Shown here: positions 46,000 through 56,821 of the stretch, one piece after another
How positions within the stretch are numbered: the stretch's first letter is position 1
Layout of the letters: each line of letters begins with the position of its first letter
NCBI RefSeq assembly: GCF_009674485.1
Contig: NZ_WKJJ01000002.1
Coordinates: forward strand, 434,001 to 498,000
Reading direction: 5' to 3'
Source: Pseudoduganella rivuli
GTDB taxonomy: Bacteria > Pseudomonadota > Gammaproteobacteria > Burkholderiales > Burkholderiaceae_D
DNA length: 64,000 nucleotides
Program-made: the position numbers and the translations under genes
The notes under the pieces: generated by a model
What the model saw: the letters and a program-made list of their open reading frames with translations, nothing else
The model's database searches: none
What the model was told of the DNA's origin: nothing

Positions 46000-46902
46000 A
46001 TGTTTGACGGTTTTGAGCGCGGCCTGGCCGATATCGGCGGCATTCCCATCAACTATGTGAAAGGCGGCAGCGGTCCGCCGTTGCTGCTGTTGCACGGTCA
46101 TCCGCAAACCCTGGCCATCTGGCACAAGGTCGCGCCTGAACTGGCGCGCCGTTTCACGGTGATTGCCGCCGACTTGCGCGGTTATGGCGACAGCGGCAAG
46201 CCGCCGGGTTTGCCGGACCACGGCAATTACGCCAAGCGCGTGATGGCGCTCGATCAACTGGGTCTGATGCGCCACTTCGGTTACGAACGTTTTGCCGTAT
46301 TGGCGCATGACCGCGGTGCGCGCGTGGCGTACCGCATGGCGCTCGATCATCCCGATGCGGTGACGCGGCTGGTGCTGCTCGATATCGCGCCGACGCTGGC
46401 AATGTACGAACAGACCACGATGGCGTTCGCCACCGCTTACTTCCACTGGTTTTTCCTGATCCGTCCCGCACCGTTCCCGGAACTGGCCATCAGCGCCAAT
46501 CCCGACGCCTACCTGAAAGCCACGATGGGCAGCCGCAGCGCGGGACTCGCGCCGTTTGCGCCACAAGCGTATGCCGAATACCTGCGCTGCCTGCAAGACC
46601 CGGCCACCGCGCATGGCATCTGCGAAGACTACCGCGCATCCGCCACCATCGACCTCGAACATGAGCGGGCCGACCTGGCGGCAGGCCGCAAGATCAACTG
46701 CCCCCTGCTGGTGCTGTGGGGCGCGCAAGGCACGGTGGCGCAATGCTTCGATCCGCTGGCCGAGTGGCAGCCGCTGGCCGCCGATGTGCGCGGCATGGCG
46801 CTGCCGTGCGGCCATTACATCCCGGAGGAAGCGCCGGACTTGCTGCTGGAGCAGGCGATGCCGTTCCTGTTGGCAGCATCAGGTCAAGCCGATGGCGGTT
46901 AA
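46000..46902 (+). CDS. alpha/beta hydrolase, haloacetate (fluoroacetate) dehalogenase-like
   Basis: A 300-residue alpha/beta hydrolase. The nucleophile is Asp104 in AHDRGARV rather than Ser, with Arg105 and Arg108 beside it, the acid Asp128, and the base His272 in CGHYIP. His149-Trp150 (AYFHWFFL) and Tyr211 (CEDYRA) correspond in order and spacing to the halide-binding residues of fluoroacetate dehalogenases. The oxyanion motif is HGHPQ. All residues needed for defluorination or dehalogenation of haloacetates are thus present; the true substrate is unproven. ATG 46000 has GGAGG upstream. The 3' end overlaps the convergent SGNH gene by 24 bases. Confidence 0.85.
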   Translation: MFDGFERGLADIGGIPINYVKGGSGPPLLLLHGHPQTLAIWHKVAPELARRFTVIAADLRGYGDSGKPPGLPDHGNYAKRVMALDQLGLMRHFGYERFAVLAHDRGARVAYRMALDHPDAVTRLVLLDIAPTLAMYEQTTMAFATAYFHWFFLIRPAPFPELAISANPDAYLKATMGSRSAGLAPFAPQAYAEYLRCLQDPATAHGICEDYRASATIDLEHERADLAAGRKINCPLLVLWGAQGTVAQCFDPLAEWQPLAADVRGMALPCGHYIPEEAPDLLLEQAMPFLLAASGQADGG

Positions 46903-47676
46903 CACCGGCAGCCATTTTTGCCGGGCGATTTTCTTGAAGCCGGATTCCTTCGGGTGCAATTCATTGACCCAGTCTTGTGGCGTGAGCGTTCCGGCGCTTT
47001 CCACTAAAAACACGCGGTTCGGGTCGATGGCGGTCAGCACCCGCAATTTCGTAGTCATCCGGTCGATCAGGTAGCGGATGCAATCGGCCTGCAGCGCTGT
47101 GGGAACTTGCGCGTCATCGAGCGCCGGCTTGAGCCAGCCGCTGTTGCCGCCAAAAGGGCCTTTGCCGGTCGGTTGTGCATAGTCATAGTTATGCAGCACG
47201 ATTTTCGCGGCCGGCGGCACCGATGCCATGATTTGCCCGATCAGCGCGCGATGGCTGTCGGCGGTTTTGGTCATCAGCCATTCGAGGGTGCGGGCATCGT
47301 TACCGGGCCTGAAGCATTGTTCCGGCGTCGTCGCCTGCGAGCAGTCGTCATTCAACATAGGGCGCAAGTCGTTAAACCCGGCAAAGTCATTGCCGCCGCC
47401 GCTGATGAACACGGCCGATAACGACGGGCCATGCAAACCCAGTTGGCGCCTGACGTCCTTGCGGTACTTGCCCTCGACGTAGTCGAAGGCTTCCGCACCA
47501 TTGTTGCCCACGGCGAGGATGTAATGGTCGGCATTGACCAGCTTGCCCAACTGGTTGATCAGCGAACCGCCGGGCAGCGGAAACCAGAACCACGAATCAC
47601 CAATGGCCAGGATCGAAGGGTTGCCGCCATCGGCAGTCGAGGCATCCCACGACCAATAAACATTATCCAGCTTCAC
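46879..47676 (-). CDS. SGNH/GDSL family hydrolase
   Basis: A protein of about 265 residues. Block I is AIGDSWFWFPLPGG, block III is ISGGGNDFAGF, and the catalytic Asp-x-x-His pair is near the C-terminus in DWVNELHP. Esterase or lipase activity is likely. No signal peptide is seen, so it is probably cytoplasmic. The GTG at 47676 is chosen because AGGAGG lies 6 bases upstream; an in-frame ATG at 47724 falls inside the palindromic promoter region. It is divergent from an unknown gene at 47783. Confidence 0.8.
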   Translation of the reverse strand: MKLDNVYWSWDASTADGGNPSILAIGDSWFWFPLPGGSLINQLGKLVNADHYILAVGNNGAEAFDYVEGKYRKDVRRQLGLHGPSLSAVFISGGGNDFAGFNDLRPMLNDDCSQATTPEQCFRPGNDARTLEWLMTKTADSHRALIGQIMASVPPAAKIVLHNYDYAQPTGKGPFGGNSGWLKPALDDAQVPTALQADCIRYLIDRMTTKLRVLTAIDPNRVFLVESAGTLTPQDWVNELHPKESGFKKIARQKWLPVLTAIGLT

Positions 47677-47720
47677 AACGCCTCCTGCATCAGATGGTGG
47701 TGCGGCGAGTATCTCAGGAA

Positions 47721-47740
47721 GCAAATTATAATGAATTTGC
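47721..47740. promoter_or_regulatory. palindrome in a divergent promoter region
   Basis: GCAAATT (47721-47727), ATAATG, AATTTGC (47734-47740) form a perfect 7-bp inverted repeat over a TATAAT box (47727-47732), midway between divergent genes. It may be an operator; no regulator gene is adjacent. Confidence 0.4.
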
Positions 47741-47782
47741 TATTTGATTCTTGTTCACCTGCTTGAATCGGAGACCAACCAC

Positions 47783-48412
47783 ATGCACATTTTCGATACC
47801 GTTTCCGCCCAGGTATCCGCCATGGGCTTGCCTCTGTATGCCGTCAGCGCAACACGTGTCAACCTGCCCGATACGCCGCTGCTGCTGTTCCTCCACTGGC
47901 ATGGCTTCCGCCGCGCGACGCCGCTGCAACTGGAAGGCGTCGACTTGCCGGCCCGCCCCGTGCCCAGTTCCGCCTTCCAGTTTGATGGACCGTGGGCCAC
48001 CGGCACCGCGGCCGAAGAAGACGTGCTGGATGCGGCGTGGCGGCTGGGCGCGTGGAGCGTCGAACGGTTGCAGCAGCGCGCCTGTAACACGCCGGGCGCG
48101 CGCGCCAGCGAAGCGTACGCGTGCCGTCTGGCCTTCGGCGACAATGCGGCCGACTACCCGGACGAACCGGTGCTGGCGTCGGAATTGCCGGCGCGCGAAC
48201 AGTTGATGGAGCTGGCCGCGCGCAAAGGGTATTCGCGCTGGCTGTTCCAGCCCGTCAAAGGCGGATTGTGGGCCGGCATTGGTCCCGGCGACGACAGCCT
48301 GGCGTCGGACGGCGGGCGCCAGTCCGATTGCCCGGTGCGCCCGGCGCCGGCCGGTGGCGATGCGCGGCTGGTCTACCAGCTGGACCATATCGAGCACCTC
48401 ATCCTGCCTTGA
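47783..48412 (+). CDS. hypothetical protein
   Basis: A 209-residue soluble protein (MHIFDTVSAQVSAMGLPLYAVSATRVNLPDTPLLLFLHWHGF, seen in parts). It has a hydrophobic strand LLLFLHWHGF, a helical mid-part (AAEEDVLDAAWRLGAWSVERLQQRA) and a C-terminal region with GYSRWLFQPVKGGLWAGIGPGDDSL. I recognise no family or active-site motif. The start at 47783 has CGGAGA upstream. It precedes groES by about 146 bases and is probably transcribed separately. Confidence 0.6.
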   Translation: MHIFDTVSAQVSAMGLPLYAVSATRVNLPDTPLLLFLHWHGFRRATPLQLEGVDLPARPVPSSAFQFDGPWATGTAAEEDVLDAAWRLGAWSVERLQQRACNTPGARASEAYACRLAFGDNAADYPDEPVLASELPAREQLMELAARKGYSRWLFQPVKGGLWAGIGPGDDSLASDGGRQSDCPVRPAPAGGDARLVYQLDHIEHLILP

Positions 48413-48445
48413 TACATTTTGTTACACATGGCCTTGAGGCATGGC

Positions 48446-48473
48446 CTTGAAAACCGGATTGGAAAAACATACT
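48446..48473 (+). promoter_or_regulatory. possible sigma-32 type promoter of groES-groEL
   Basis: CTTGAAA (48446-48452) matches the sigma-32 -35 consensus. After about 12 bases an AAACATAC element partly matches CCCCATNT. No CIRCE inverted repeat is present. It is weak evidence only. Confidence 0.3.
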
Positions 48474-48558
48474 TCGGGAATCGCTGAAGTAACGGCTCTA
48501 GCTTTGTCTGGACCGATTCACTTTGGAATGATCTGACAACACATTGGAGATTGAAGCG

Positions 48559-50516
<1,958 letters not shown>

Positions 50517-50525
50517 GCGTGCGCT

Positions 50526-50559
50526 GATAACCAGGCCGGCTGTTGCTGGCCTGGTTATC
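50526..50559. terminator. hairpin after groEL
   Basis: A perfect 12-bp stem, GATAACCAGGCC / GGCCTGGTTATC, with a 10-base loop lies between convergent genes. T runs are poor, so termination may be inefficient. Confidence 0.55.
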
Positions 50560-50566
50560 CCTGTGA

Positions 50567-50929
50567 CTATTGCGGCGGTGCGTGGAAACGCAATCGGTTG
50601 CCGAACGGATCGGCGATCGTCATTTCACGCGCCCATGGTTGTTCGATGATGCCGGGCCGCGCATAGCGGTAGCGTTTCGCGGACAGCTCCGCATGCAGTG
50701 CATCGATATCGTCTACCCGCACGATGACCGTCGATCCCGGCGCCGCATCGCCGTGGTGTTCGCTCAGGTGCAGCACAAGGTCGCCACGCCTGATTTCCAT
50801 GTACAGCGGCGTATCCGGCTCGAAGCGGTGTCCCCATTCCATGGTGAAGCCGAGAAACTCCACATAAAACTCGCGGGCCTTGTCTTCGGAAAAGCTGCGC
50901 AGGACGGGGATGGGGGCGGAAAGGCGCAT
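50567..50929 (-). CDS. VOC (glyoxalase/bleomycin-resistance fold) protein
   Basis: A 120-residue vicinal-oxygen-chelate protein starting MRLSAPIPVLRSFSEDKAREFYVEFLGF. It has the paired beta-alpha-beta-beta-beta units and ends IADPFGNRLRFHAP. A Glu metal ligand is visible in ADPFGNRL context and a His in LVLHLSEHHGD. Family members include lyases, dioxygenases and antibiotic-binding proteins; the length and style resemble bleomycin-resistance-like proteins. The start at 50929 fits the family; an extension to 51139 reads through an unrelated divergent gene start. Confidence 0.8.
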   Translation of the reverse strand: MRLSAPIPVLRSFSEDKAREFYVEFLGFTMEWGHRFEPDTPLYMEIRRGDLVLHLSEHHGDAAPGSTVIVRVDDIDALHAELSAKRYRYARPGIIEQPWAREMTIADPFGNRLRFHAPPQ

Positions 50930-50990
50930 GGGGGTGACTTTGCTTGTTTGATAAGTTGGGCTGCACATTATCACGTTAAAGCAAGCATCC

Positions 50991-51530
50991 ATGAAACCAT
51001 TGCGACGTACCGTATTGGCGGCAGCATTCCTGCCGTTTGCAGACAGTGTTTTCGCACTGCCGGCGCAGCCTGCAGCGCTGCATCCCACTAACTGCGTGCA
51101 ACTCTTTGGAAAATTCCTGCAAAACCGTGGCCTGCGCATGCCGCGAATAACACCACGGCAAATGATGGATGCCGTGTTGGAGTTTTACCGGACCGTGCCC
51201 ACCGTGGGTCTCGACCAGGGACCGCAAGCCGATATGCTGTTGTATCAGTGGGGCGTCTTCAATTGGGGTAAAGGGGAGAATTTTGAGTTCGACCTGACAC
51301 GCCAGTTCATCGAACCCAACACCAGTAGCGACCATGGCATGAGCCAACTGCAATTCACGGCAAATTTCGCGCCGACCAGTGCGCTACGGGGAATCAAGGT
51401 ATCCAACCGGTGGTGCGAATCGAAAAGCGACGTGCAGAAATTTGCGTCATTTATCCAGGCTAGCGAGGCTTTTAAGGCGTTGAAGGATATAACGCCGGTT
51501 TCTATGAACCTGGAGTGGATAGAGTTTTAG
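50991..51530 (+). CDS. hypothetical protein, probably exported
   Basis: A 179-residue protein with an N-terminal basic-hydrophobic stretch (MKPLRRTVLAAAFLPFADSVFALPA) that could be a signal peptide. The remainder contains two Cys residues (PTNCVQLF and NRWCESKS), a polar middle (LYQWGVFNWGKGENFEFDLTRQF) and no familiar motif. Base composition here is visibly less GC-rich than in the flanking groEL and icmF genes. Its TAG stop overlaps the stop of the convergent DUF4411 gene by 3 bases. Confidence 0.6.
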   Translation: MKPLRRTVLAAAFLPFADSVFALPAQPAALHPTNCVQLFGKFLQNRGLRMPRITPRQMMDAVLEFYRTVPTVGLDQGPQADMLLYQWGVFNWGKGENFEFDLTRQFIEPNTSSDHGMSQLQFTANFAPTSALRGIKVSNRWCESKSDVQKFASFIQASEAFKALKDITPVSMNLEWIEF

Positions 51531-52036
51531 GTCGTTACCGGTACACCCAAGATAAATCTTGCTTCAAGCCTTGAGAGCATGTCGAAGGTGTTCATCCAGT
51601 CAATCCCGAATTGTTCGCATACATTCGGGATCAGGAATTTCCTTTTGGCGTTGGGGTTGTATGCTTCGTGCGTGACCACGGTGCCATGCGTGGCCATGGC
51701 TTTGGCGATCAGCCAGGGATCGGCGCCCGAGAGAAAGTCTTCGACTGCGCCGGCCTTCATTTGCGCGCTTTGGGACACGATCAGATTCGCTATCTGGGCA
51801 AAGCAGGTTTGCGTACCCACGTCATCAACGCCAATGAAGAGCGCAGGATAGTCTTTCGCCCAGTCGGCGAGTTCGTCATCGCCTTTTTTCAATTCATCGC
51901 CAACCATGGAGATGCTGGCGACATCATTCGATGCGAATTTCTGACGTAGCCATTGCCAATATGCTGGACAGACCGTCATGTTGTAGTAGCGGTTCTTGGC
52001 TTCAACAAATGTGTTCGTGTCCAGTAGGTAAATCAT
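51527..52036 (-). CDS. DUF4411 family PIN-like protein, probable toxin
   Basis: A 169-residue protein starting MIYLLDTNTFVEAKNRYYN, the signature of DUF4411. This family has a PIN-like nuclease fold. The first Asp of LLDTNTF, an internal Glu in VGDELKKGDDELADWA and later Asp residues (SGADPWLIAKAMATHGTVVTHE) fit the acidic PIN site. DUF4411 genes are usually paired with XRE-ImmA/IrrE genes, as here. An ATGA overlap couples it to that upstream gene. It is best read as the toxin of a type II-like system; activity is inferred. Confidence 0.8.
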   Translation of the reverse strand: MIYLLDTNTFVEAKNRYYNMTVCPAYWQWLRQKFASNDVASISMVGDELKKGDDELADWAKDYPALFIGVDDVGTQTCFAQIANLIVSQSAQMKAGAVEDFLSGADPWLIAKAMATHGTVVTHEAYNPNAKRKFLIPNVCEQFGIDWMNTFDMLSRLEARFILGVPVTT

Positions 52037-53235
52037 TCGTTCACCTTTTCTGCAAAAGTCCGAATCTTGGCTGGCTGCATCCCTAGCAACTTGCCCGCAT
52101 CACGCAGCAATAGTCTGCCGCTGAGGGCTTCTGACAACACAGCATGGCTGAAGCGTTTGCTGTTTCTGGCTGCTGCCGTTCGGTAGTAGCTGCCGCCGCT
52201 GCCTTTCTTCGCACGGTAAGCATTCAACTCATCCATATAGTGTTTGCTGTACTCATCGCGAGAAATAAAACCAAGGTCGCATGCCCGGCGTGCAATGACC
52301 AGTTTACTGACGCAGAAGAACGACGAAAGTTCCGTTAGCATTCGGCTCAAGTCTTCAGACTTGCGCCACACCTGAGTTAGCTTTGCCTGTGGCACCAGAA
52401 ATTCGCCGGCGACTGCATTGCAAAATAGCTCCTCTTTCCGGCTGTTCGCTGGCGACACGCTGGAAATGCCGGTACTGCCGATCCAGATGTGGGCAAGTTC
52501 ATGCAGCAAAGTAAATATGCGTGCGGCGGGAGCGTCGGCCAGGTTGATGAAGACCACAGGGGCAAATTTATCACTGATGGCAAAGCCACGGAACTCACCC
52601 ACATCGAGTTTGCGGTGGGAATTACCTGCCACTGTGCCGCTGCGCATCACCAAAATTCCCGCAGCATCGGCTCCAGCGATCAGGTAACGCAGGAGTTCAT
52701 CGGTTTGCAGCCGTGCACTTCCTTCTGGATATCCAATCACAGAACGGATATCTGCGACGACGGCGGCAATACTAGTGGCCGTGGAGAATTTACCTACAAA
52801 CGATAGGGGAGCAATCTCCTGGGCTTTCAGGTATTCCAGATACCATTCCTGTTTGCGTAGCACGTCACGTACAGTCTCCAGTAAATCAAGACTGGGCCTG
52901 GCCAAAGGTGCTCCGCCTACCGTCCGTAGATCGGGTAACGGTAATTCGTCTTTGGGAGGCTCCCGCAGAAACAGGTAACCGAAAGGAACGTGGGCCAGCG
53001 TGGCCCATTGCTGCGCTTGACGAAAGGTCGGACTGCTTTCCCCTGCTTCCCACGACAATATCTTTTCCTCTCTCACAGGAAGGCTTTGCGCAACGTCAGC
53101 CTCAGTCAGTCCCGCGCGGCGGCGGGACCAGGACATTAAGCTTGGATTGACAAGGGCGAGGCTCATGTTGTGCAAAATATAATCAGAGAAAAGGGGCTTA
53201 TTTGGCATTGTAGCCGTGTTGCGCATCCACTTCAT
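52033..53235 (-). CDS. XRE - ImmA/IrrE metallopeptidase family protein, probable antitoxin
   Basis: A protein of up to 400 residues. An N-terminal XRE helix-turn-helix (SWSRRRAGLTEADVAQSLPVREEKILSWEAGESSP region) leads into an ImmA/IrrE peptidase domain with the zinc motif HELAHIW around residue 245. A C-terminal basic extension (YYRTAAARNSKRFSHAVLSEALSGRLL) follows. It probably represses the operon and restrains the DUF4411 partner encoded next with an ATGA overlap. The start is uncertain: ATGs at 53235, 53208 and 53166 are all possible. The last starts just before the helix-turn-helix and has a TTATAT box close upstream. Confidence 0.82.
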   Translation of the reverse strand: MKWMRNTATMPNKPLFSDYILHNMSLALVNPSLMSWSRRRAGLTEADVAQSLPVREEKILSWEAGESSPTFRQAQQWATLAHVPFGYLFLREPPKDELPLPDLRTVGGAPLARPSLDLLETVRDVLRKQEWYLEYLKAQEIAPLSFVGKFSTATSIAAVVADIRSVIGYPEGSARLQTDELLRYLIAGADAAGILVMRSGTVAGNSHRKLDVGEFRGFAISDKFAPVVFINLADAPAARIFTLLHELAHIWIGSTGISSVSPANSRKEELFCNAVAGEFLVPQAKLTQVWRKSEDLSRMLTELSSFFCVSKLVIARRACDLGFISRDEYSKHYMDELNAYRAKKGSGGSYYRTAAARNSKRFSHAVLSEALSGRLLLRDAGKLLGMQPAKIRTFAEKVNE

Positions 53236-53261
53236 TAGATCAGTGTCCCGGCCCTAAGTTC

Positions 53262-53299
53262 AAAAAAACGGCCTGCAGGGTCGCCCCTGCAAGCCGTTT
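53262..53299 (-). terminator. intrinsic terminator after icmF
   Basis: On the minus strand AAACGGC / GCCGTTT and TGCAGGG / CCCTGCA pair in one interrupted 14-bp stem (53266-53299). A run of seven T residues follows (53268-53262). Confidence 0.85.
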
Positions 53300-53321
53300 C
53301 ACCAAACCCTGCGGTCAGGAA

Positions 53322-56300
53322 TTACATATTGCGGCGATACTGACCGCCCACCTCGAACAGCGCCGCCGTCACCTGGCCCAGCGAGCAGACGCGCACCGCG
53401 TCCATCAGCTTGGCGAACACGTTTTCATTGTCGATCGCGGCTTTCTGCAAGGCGGCCAGTGCCGCCGGCGCCTTGTCGGCGTTACGGGCGTGGAAGTCGG
53501 CCAGGCGCGTCAACTGCGACTGCTTTTCATCGTCGGTCGAACGCGCCAGTTCGATCGGGGCCGGCACATCGGACGCCTTCGGATTGCGGAAGGTGTTGAC
53601 GCCGATGATAGGCAGCGTGCCGTCGTGCTTCTGGTGTTCGTACAGCAGCGACTCTTCCTGGATCTTGCCGCGCTGGTAGCCGGTTTCCATCGCGCCCAGC
53701 ACGCCGCCGCGTTCGGCGATGCGTTCGAATTCCTGCAACACGGCTTCCTCCACCAGGTCGGTCAGCTCGTCGATGATGAACGAACCCTGGTTTGGGTTTT
53801 CATTTTTCGCCAGGCCCCACTCGCGGTTGATGATCAGCTGGATCGCCAGAGCGCGGCGCACGGATTCGTCGGTCGGCGTGGTGATCGCTTCATCGTACGC
53901 GTTGGTGTGCAGCGAATTGCAGTTGTCGTAGATCGCGATCAGCGCCTGCAACGTGGTGCGGATGTCGTTGAAGTCGATTTCCTGCGCGTGCAGCGAACGG
54001 CCCGACGTTTGCACGTGGTACTTGAGCTTTTGCGAACGGTCGTTGGCGCCATACTTGTCGCGCATCGCCACCGCCCAGATGCGGCGCGCCACGCGGCCCA
54101 GCACCGTGTATTCCGGGTCCATGCCGTTCGAGAAGAAGAACGACAGGTTCGGAGCGAAGTCGTCGATGTGCATGCCGCGCGCCAGGTAGGCTTCGACGAA
54201 GGTGAAGCCGTTCGACAAGGTGAAGGCCAACTGCGAAATCGGGTTCGCGCCTGCTTCGGCAATGTGGTAGCCGGAGATCGACACGGAATAGAAATTGCGC
54301 ACCTGGTGGTGAACAAAATATTCCTGGATGTCGCCCATCACCTTCAGCGAGAACTCGGTCGAGAAGATGCACGTGTTCTGGCCCTGGTCTTCCTTCAGGA
54401 TGTCGGCCTGCACGGTGCCGCGCACGTTTTGCAAGACCCAGTCGCGGATCTTGGCCGCTTCGTCGTCGGTCGGCTGGCGCTTGTTTTCTTCGATGAACTT
54501 GTCGACTTGCTGGTCGATGGCGGTGTTCATGAACATGGCCAGGATCGTCGGCGCCGGGCCGTTGATGGTCATCGAGACGGACGTGCTCGGGCTGCACAAA
54601 TTGAAACCGTCGTACAGCACTTTCATGTCGTCGAGCGTGGCGATGGACACGCCCGAGTTGCCGATCTTGCCGTAAATGTCGGGGCGGATCGCCGGGTCGG
54701 CGCCGTACAGGGTCACGGAGTCGAACGCCGTCGACAAACGCTTGGCATCCATGCCTGTCGAGACCAGCTTGAAACGGCGGTTGGTGCGGAAGGCATCGCC
54801 TTCACCGGCGAACATGCGGGTCGGGTCTTCGCCTTCGCGCTTGAACGCGAACACGCCGGCGGCGAACGGGAACGAGCCCGGCACGTTTTCCGACATCAGG
54901 AAGCGCAGGATTTCACCGTGGTCCTGGTATTTCGGCAGCGAGACCTTGCGGATGCGCGTGCCGGACAGCGTGTGCTGCACCAGGCGGGTACGGATTTCCT
55001 TGTCGCGGATTTTCACGACGTAGTCGTCACCCGCATAGGCGGCCTGCATGTCGGGCCACATGGCCAGCAGCTTTTTAGCGCCGCCATCCATCGCGTTGTC
55101 GCGTTCCGTGATCAGGCCATCGAGCGTATTCAGGTCGGCGTCCTTGCCGGCGGCCGCCAGCATGCGCTTGGTTTCCTGCAACTGCTGGCGTTCGCGCGCC
55201 AGTTGCACCTGTTTATTCGTGTTCTTGTGGTAGCCGCGCACGGTGTCGGCAATCTCCGCCAGGTAGCGCGTGCGGGCCGGTGGCACGATCACGTTCTTGC
55301 CGCTGGAGAAGCGCACGCCTGCAGGAGGCAGGATGCCTTCGCGGGTCTTCATGCCGAATTGCGCCAGTTCCGGCAGCAAGGCCTGGTACAGGGCCGTCAC
55401 GCCATCGTCGTTGAAGCGGGACGCCTGGGTGCCGAACACCGGCATTTCTTCCGGACGCTTGGACCACAGTTCGCGGTTGCGCTGGTACTGTTTCGCCACG
55501 TCGCGCAGCGCATCCTGGGCGCCCTTGCGGTCGAACTTGTTGATGGCGATGAAGTCCGCGAAATCCAGCATGTCGATTTTTTCCAACTGCGATGCGGCGC
55601 CGAATTCCGGCGTCATCACGTACATCGACACGTCGACGTGCGGCACGATGGCGGCGTCGCCCTGGCCGATGCCGGACGTTTCCACGATCACCAAATCAAA
55701 ACCCGCCACCTTGCAGGCGGCGATGACGTCCGGCAGCGCCTGCGAAATTTCCGAACCGGCTTCGCGGGTCGCCAGCGAGCGCATGAAGATGCGCGTCTGG
55801 CCAGCCCACGGGCCGATCGCGTTCATGCGGATACGGTCGCCCAGCAGCGCGCCGCCGGATTTGCGGCGCGACGGGTCGATTGAAATCACGGCGATGTTCA
55901 GGCAATCGCCCTGGTCCAGGCGGATGCGGCGGATCAGTTCATCGGTCAGCGACGATTTGCCGGCGCCGCCCGTGCCGGTGATGCCCAAGGTCGGCGCCGG
56001 CAGGTTTTCCGCGGTGGCTTGCAGTTCCGCGCGCAATTCCGGCGTCACCTTGTCGTTTTCCAGCGCCGTGATCAGTTGCGCCAGCGGGCGGTGGCGTTCG
56101 GCGATGTCACCCGTTTGCAGCGGCGCCAGCGACGTCGGCGCATATTGCGACAAGTCGCTGTCGCACTGCTGCACCATCCACTGGATCATGCCGACCAGGC
56201 CCATACGCTGGCCATCTTCCGGGCTGAAAATGCGGGTCACGCCGTACGCGTGCAGGTCGGCGATTTCTTCCGGCACGATCACGCCGCCGCCGCCGCCAAA

Positions 56301-56618
56301 CACCTTGATGTGGGAGCCGCCGCGCTGGCGCAGCAAGTCCAGCATGTATTTGAAGTATTCGACGTGGCCGCCCTGGTAGCTGGAAATGGCGATGCCTTGC
56401 ACGTCTTCCGTCAGCGCCGCCGTCACCACTTCATCCACCGAGCGGTTGTGGCCCAGGTGGATCACTTCGACGCCGTTCGATTGCAGGATGCGGCGCATGA
56501 TGTTGATCGAAGCGTCATGGCCGTCGAACAGCGAAGCGGCAGTGACGAAGCGTACCTTGTTGGCCGGCTTCGCCTGATCAGCGCCAGCGGCGAGTTTTGG
56601 TGCGGAGAGGTCGTTCAT
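53322..56618 (-). CDS. icmF: fused isobutyryl-CoA mutase IcmF
   Basis: A 1098-residue adenosylcobalamin enzyme with all three IcmF parts. The N-terminal B12-binding domain has DGHDASINI with His34 as the likely cobalt ligand and a [11 protein letters not shown] loop. A central MeaB-type G-protein chaperone has Walker [10 protein letters not shown] near residue 215, with NKFDRKGA as the guanine motif. The C-terminal TIM-barrel mutase contains [23 protein letters not shown]. It interconverts isobutyryl-CoA and butyryl-CoA, with side activity on pivalyl- and isovaleryl-CoA. It is probably used in branched-chain acid catabolism. It lies downstream of the indolepyruvate oxidoreductase gene, separated by two REP-like hairpins. 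Confidence 0.95.
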   Translation of the reverse strand: MNDLSAPKLAAGADQAKPANKVRFVTAASLFDGHDASINIMRRILQSNGVEVIHLGHNRSVDEVVTAALTEDVQGIAISSYQGGHVEYFKYMLDLLRQRGGSHIKVFGGGGGVIVPEEIADLHAYGVTRIFSPEDGQRMGLVGMIQWMVQQCDSDLSQYAPTSLAPLQTGDIAERHRPLAQLITALENDKVTPELRAELQATAENLPAPTLGITGTGGAGKSSLTDELIRRIRLDQGDCLNIAVISIDPSRRKSGGALLGDRIRMNAIGPWAGQTRIFMRSLATREAGSEISQALPDVIAACKVAGFDLVIVETSGIGQGDAAIVPHVDVSMYVMTPEFGAASQLEKIDMLDFADFIAINKFDRKGAQDALRDVAKQYQRNRELWSKRPEEMPVFGTQASRFNDDGVTALYQALLPELAQFGMKTREGILPPAGVRFSSGKNVIVPPARTRYLAEIADTVRGYHKNTNKQVQLARERQQLQETKRMLAAAGKDADLNTLDGLITERDNAMDGGAKKLLAMWPDMQAAYAGDDYVVKIRDKEIRTRLVQHTLSGTRIRKVSLPKYQDHGEILRFLMSENVPGSFPFAAGVFAFKREGEDPTRMFAGEGDAFRTNRRFKLVSTGMDAKRLSTAFDSVTLYGADPAIRPDIYGKIGNSGVSIATLDDMKVLYDGFNLCSPSTSVSMTINGPAPTILAMFMNTAIDQQVDKFIEENKRQPTDDEAAKIRDWVLQNVRGTVQADILKEDQGQNTCIFSTEFSLKVMGDIQEYFVHHQVRNFYSVSISGYHIAEAGANPISQLAFTLSNGFTFVEAYLARGMHIDDFAPNLSFFFSNGMDPEYTVLGRVARRIWAVAMRDKYGANDRSQKLKYHVQTSGRSLHAQEIDFNDIRTTLQALIAIYDNCNSLHTNAYDEAITTPTDESVRRALAIQLIINREWGLAKNENPNQGSFIIDELTDLVEEAVLQEFERIAERGGVLGAMETGYQRGKIQEESLLYEHQKHDGTLPIIGVNTFRNPKASDVPAPIELARSTDDEKQSQLTRLADFHARNADKAPAALAALQKAAIDNENVFAKLMDAVRVCSLGQVTAALFEVGGQYRRNM

Positions 56619-56721
56619 GGAAATCCTTTGATCTTGGACTGTTCAGGACGTGGTGTCTGAAATTATATGACGTTTACGTTAACGTCAAGTCAAGCAATTC
56701 TTTGGCGTTGGTGGTGTGCAT

Positions 56722-56811
56722 GGCGGCAATGTAATTACCGCCCTACGGTACGTGGTATGCATGCCGGAACCCGATACCTCAACTCCGTAGGGCGGGTTTT
56801 ACAAACCCGCC
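56722..56811. repeat. pair of REP-like hairpins upstream of icmF
   Basis: Copy one: GGCGGCAAT (56722-56730) pairs with ATTACCGCC (56734-56742) with one mismatch, then CTAC (56743-56746). Copy two: GTAG (56787-56790), then GGCGGGTTT / AAACCCGCC (56791-56799 with 56803-56811). The GTAG ends face each other, 40 bases apart. They sit between two leftward genes. Confidence 0.7.
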
Positions 56812-56821
56812 ATGCCAGCCA

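Noticed and set aside
48413..48558. CIRCE element before groES
   Set aside because: No TTAGCACTC-N9-GAGTGCTAA repeat is present; only a weak sigma-32-like element was found.
50930..51139. N-terminal extension of the VOC protein
   Set aside because: It runs antisense through the start of the exported hypothetical gene at 50991 and does not fit the compact VOC length.
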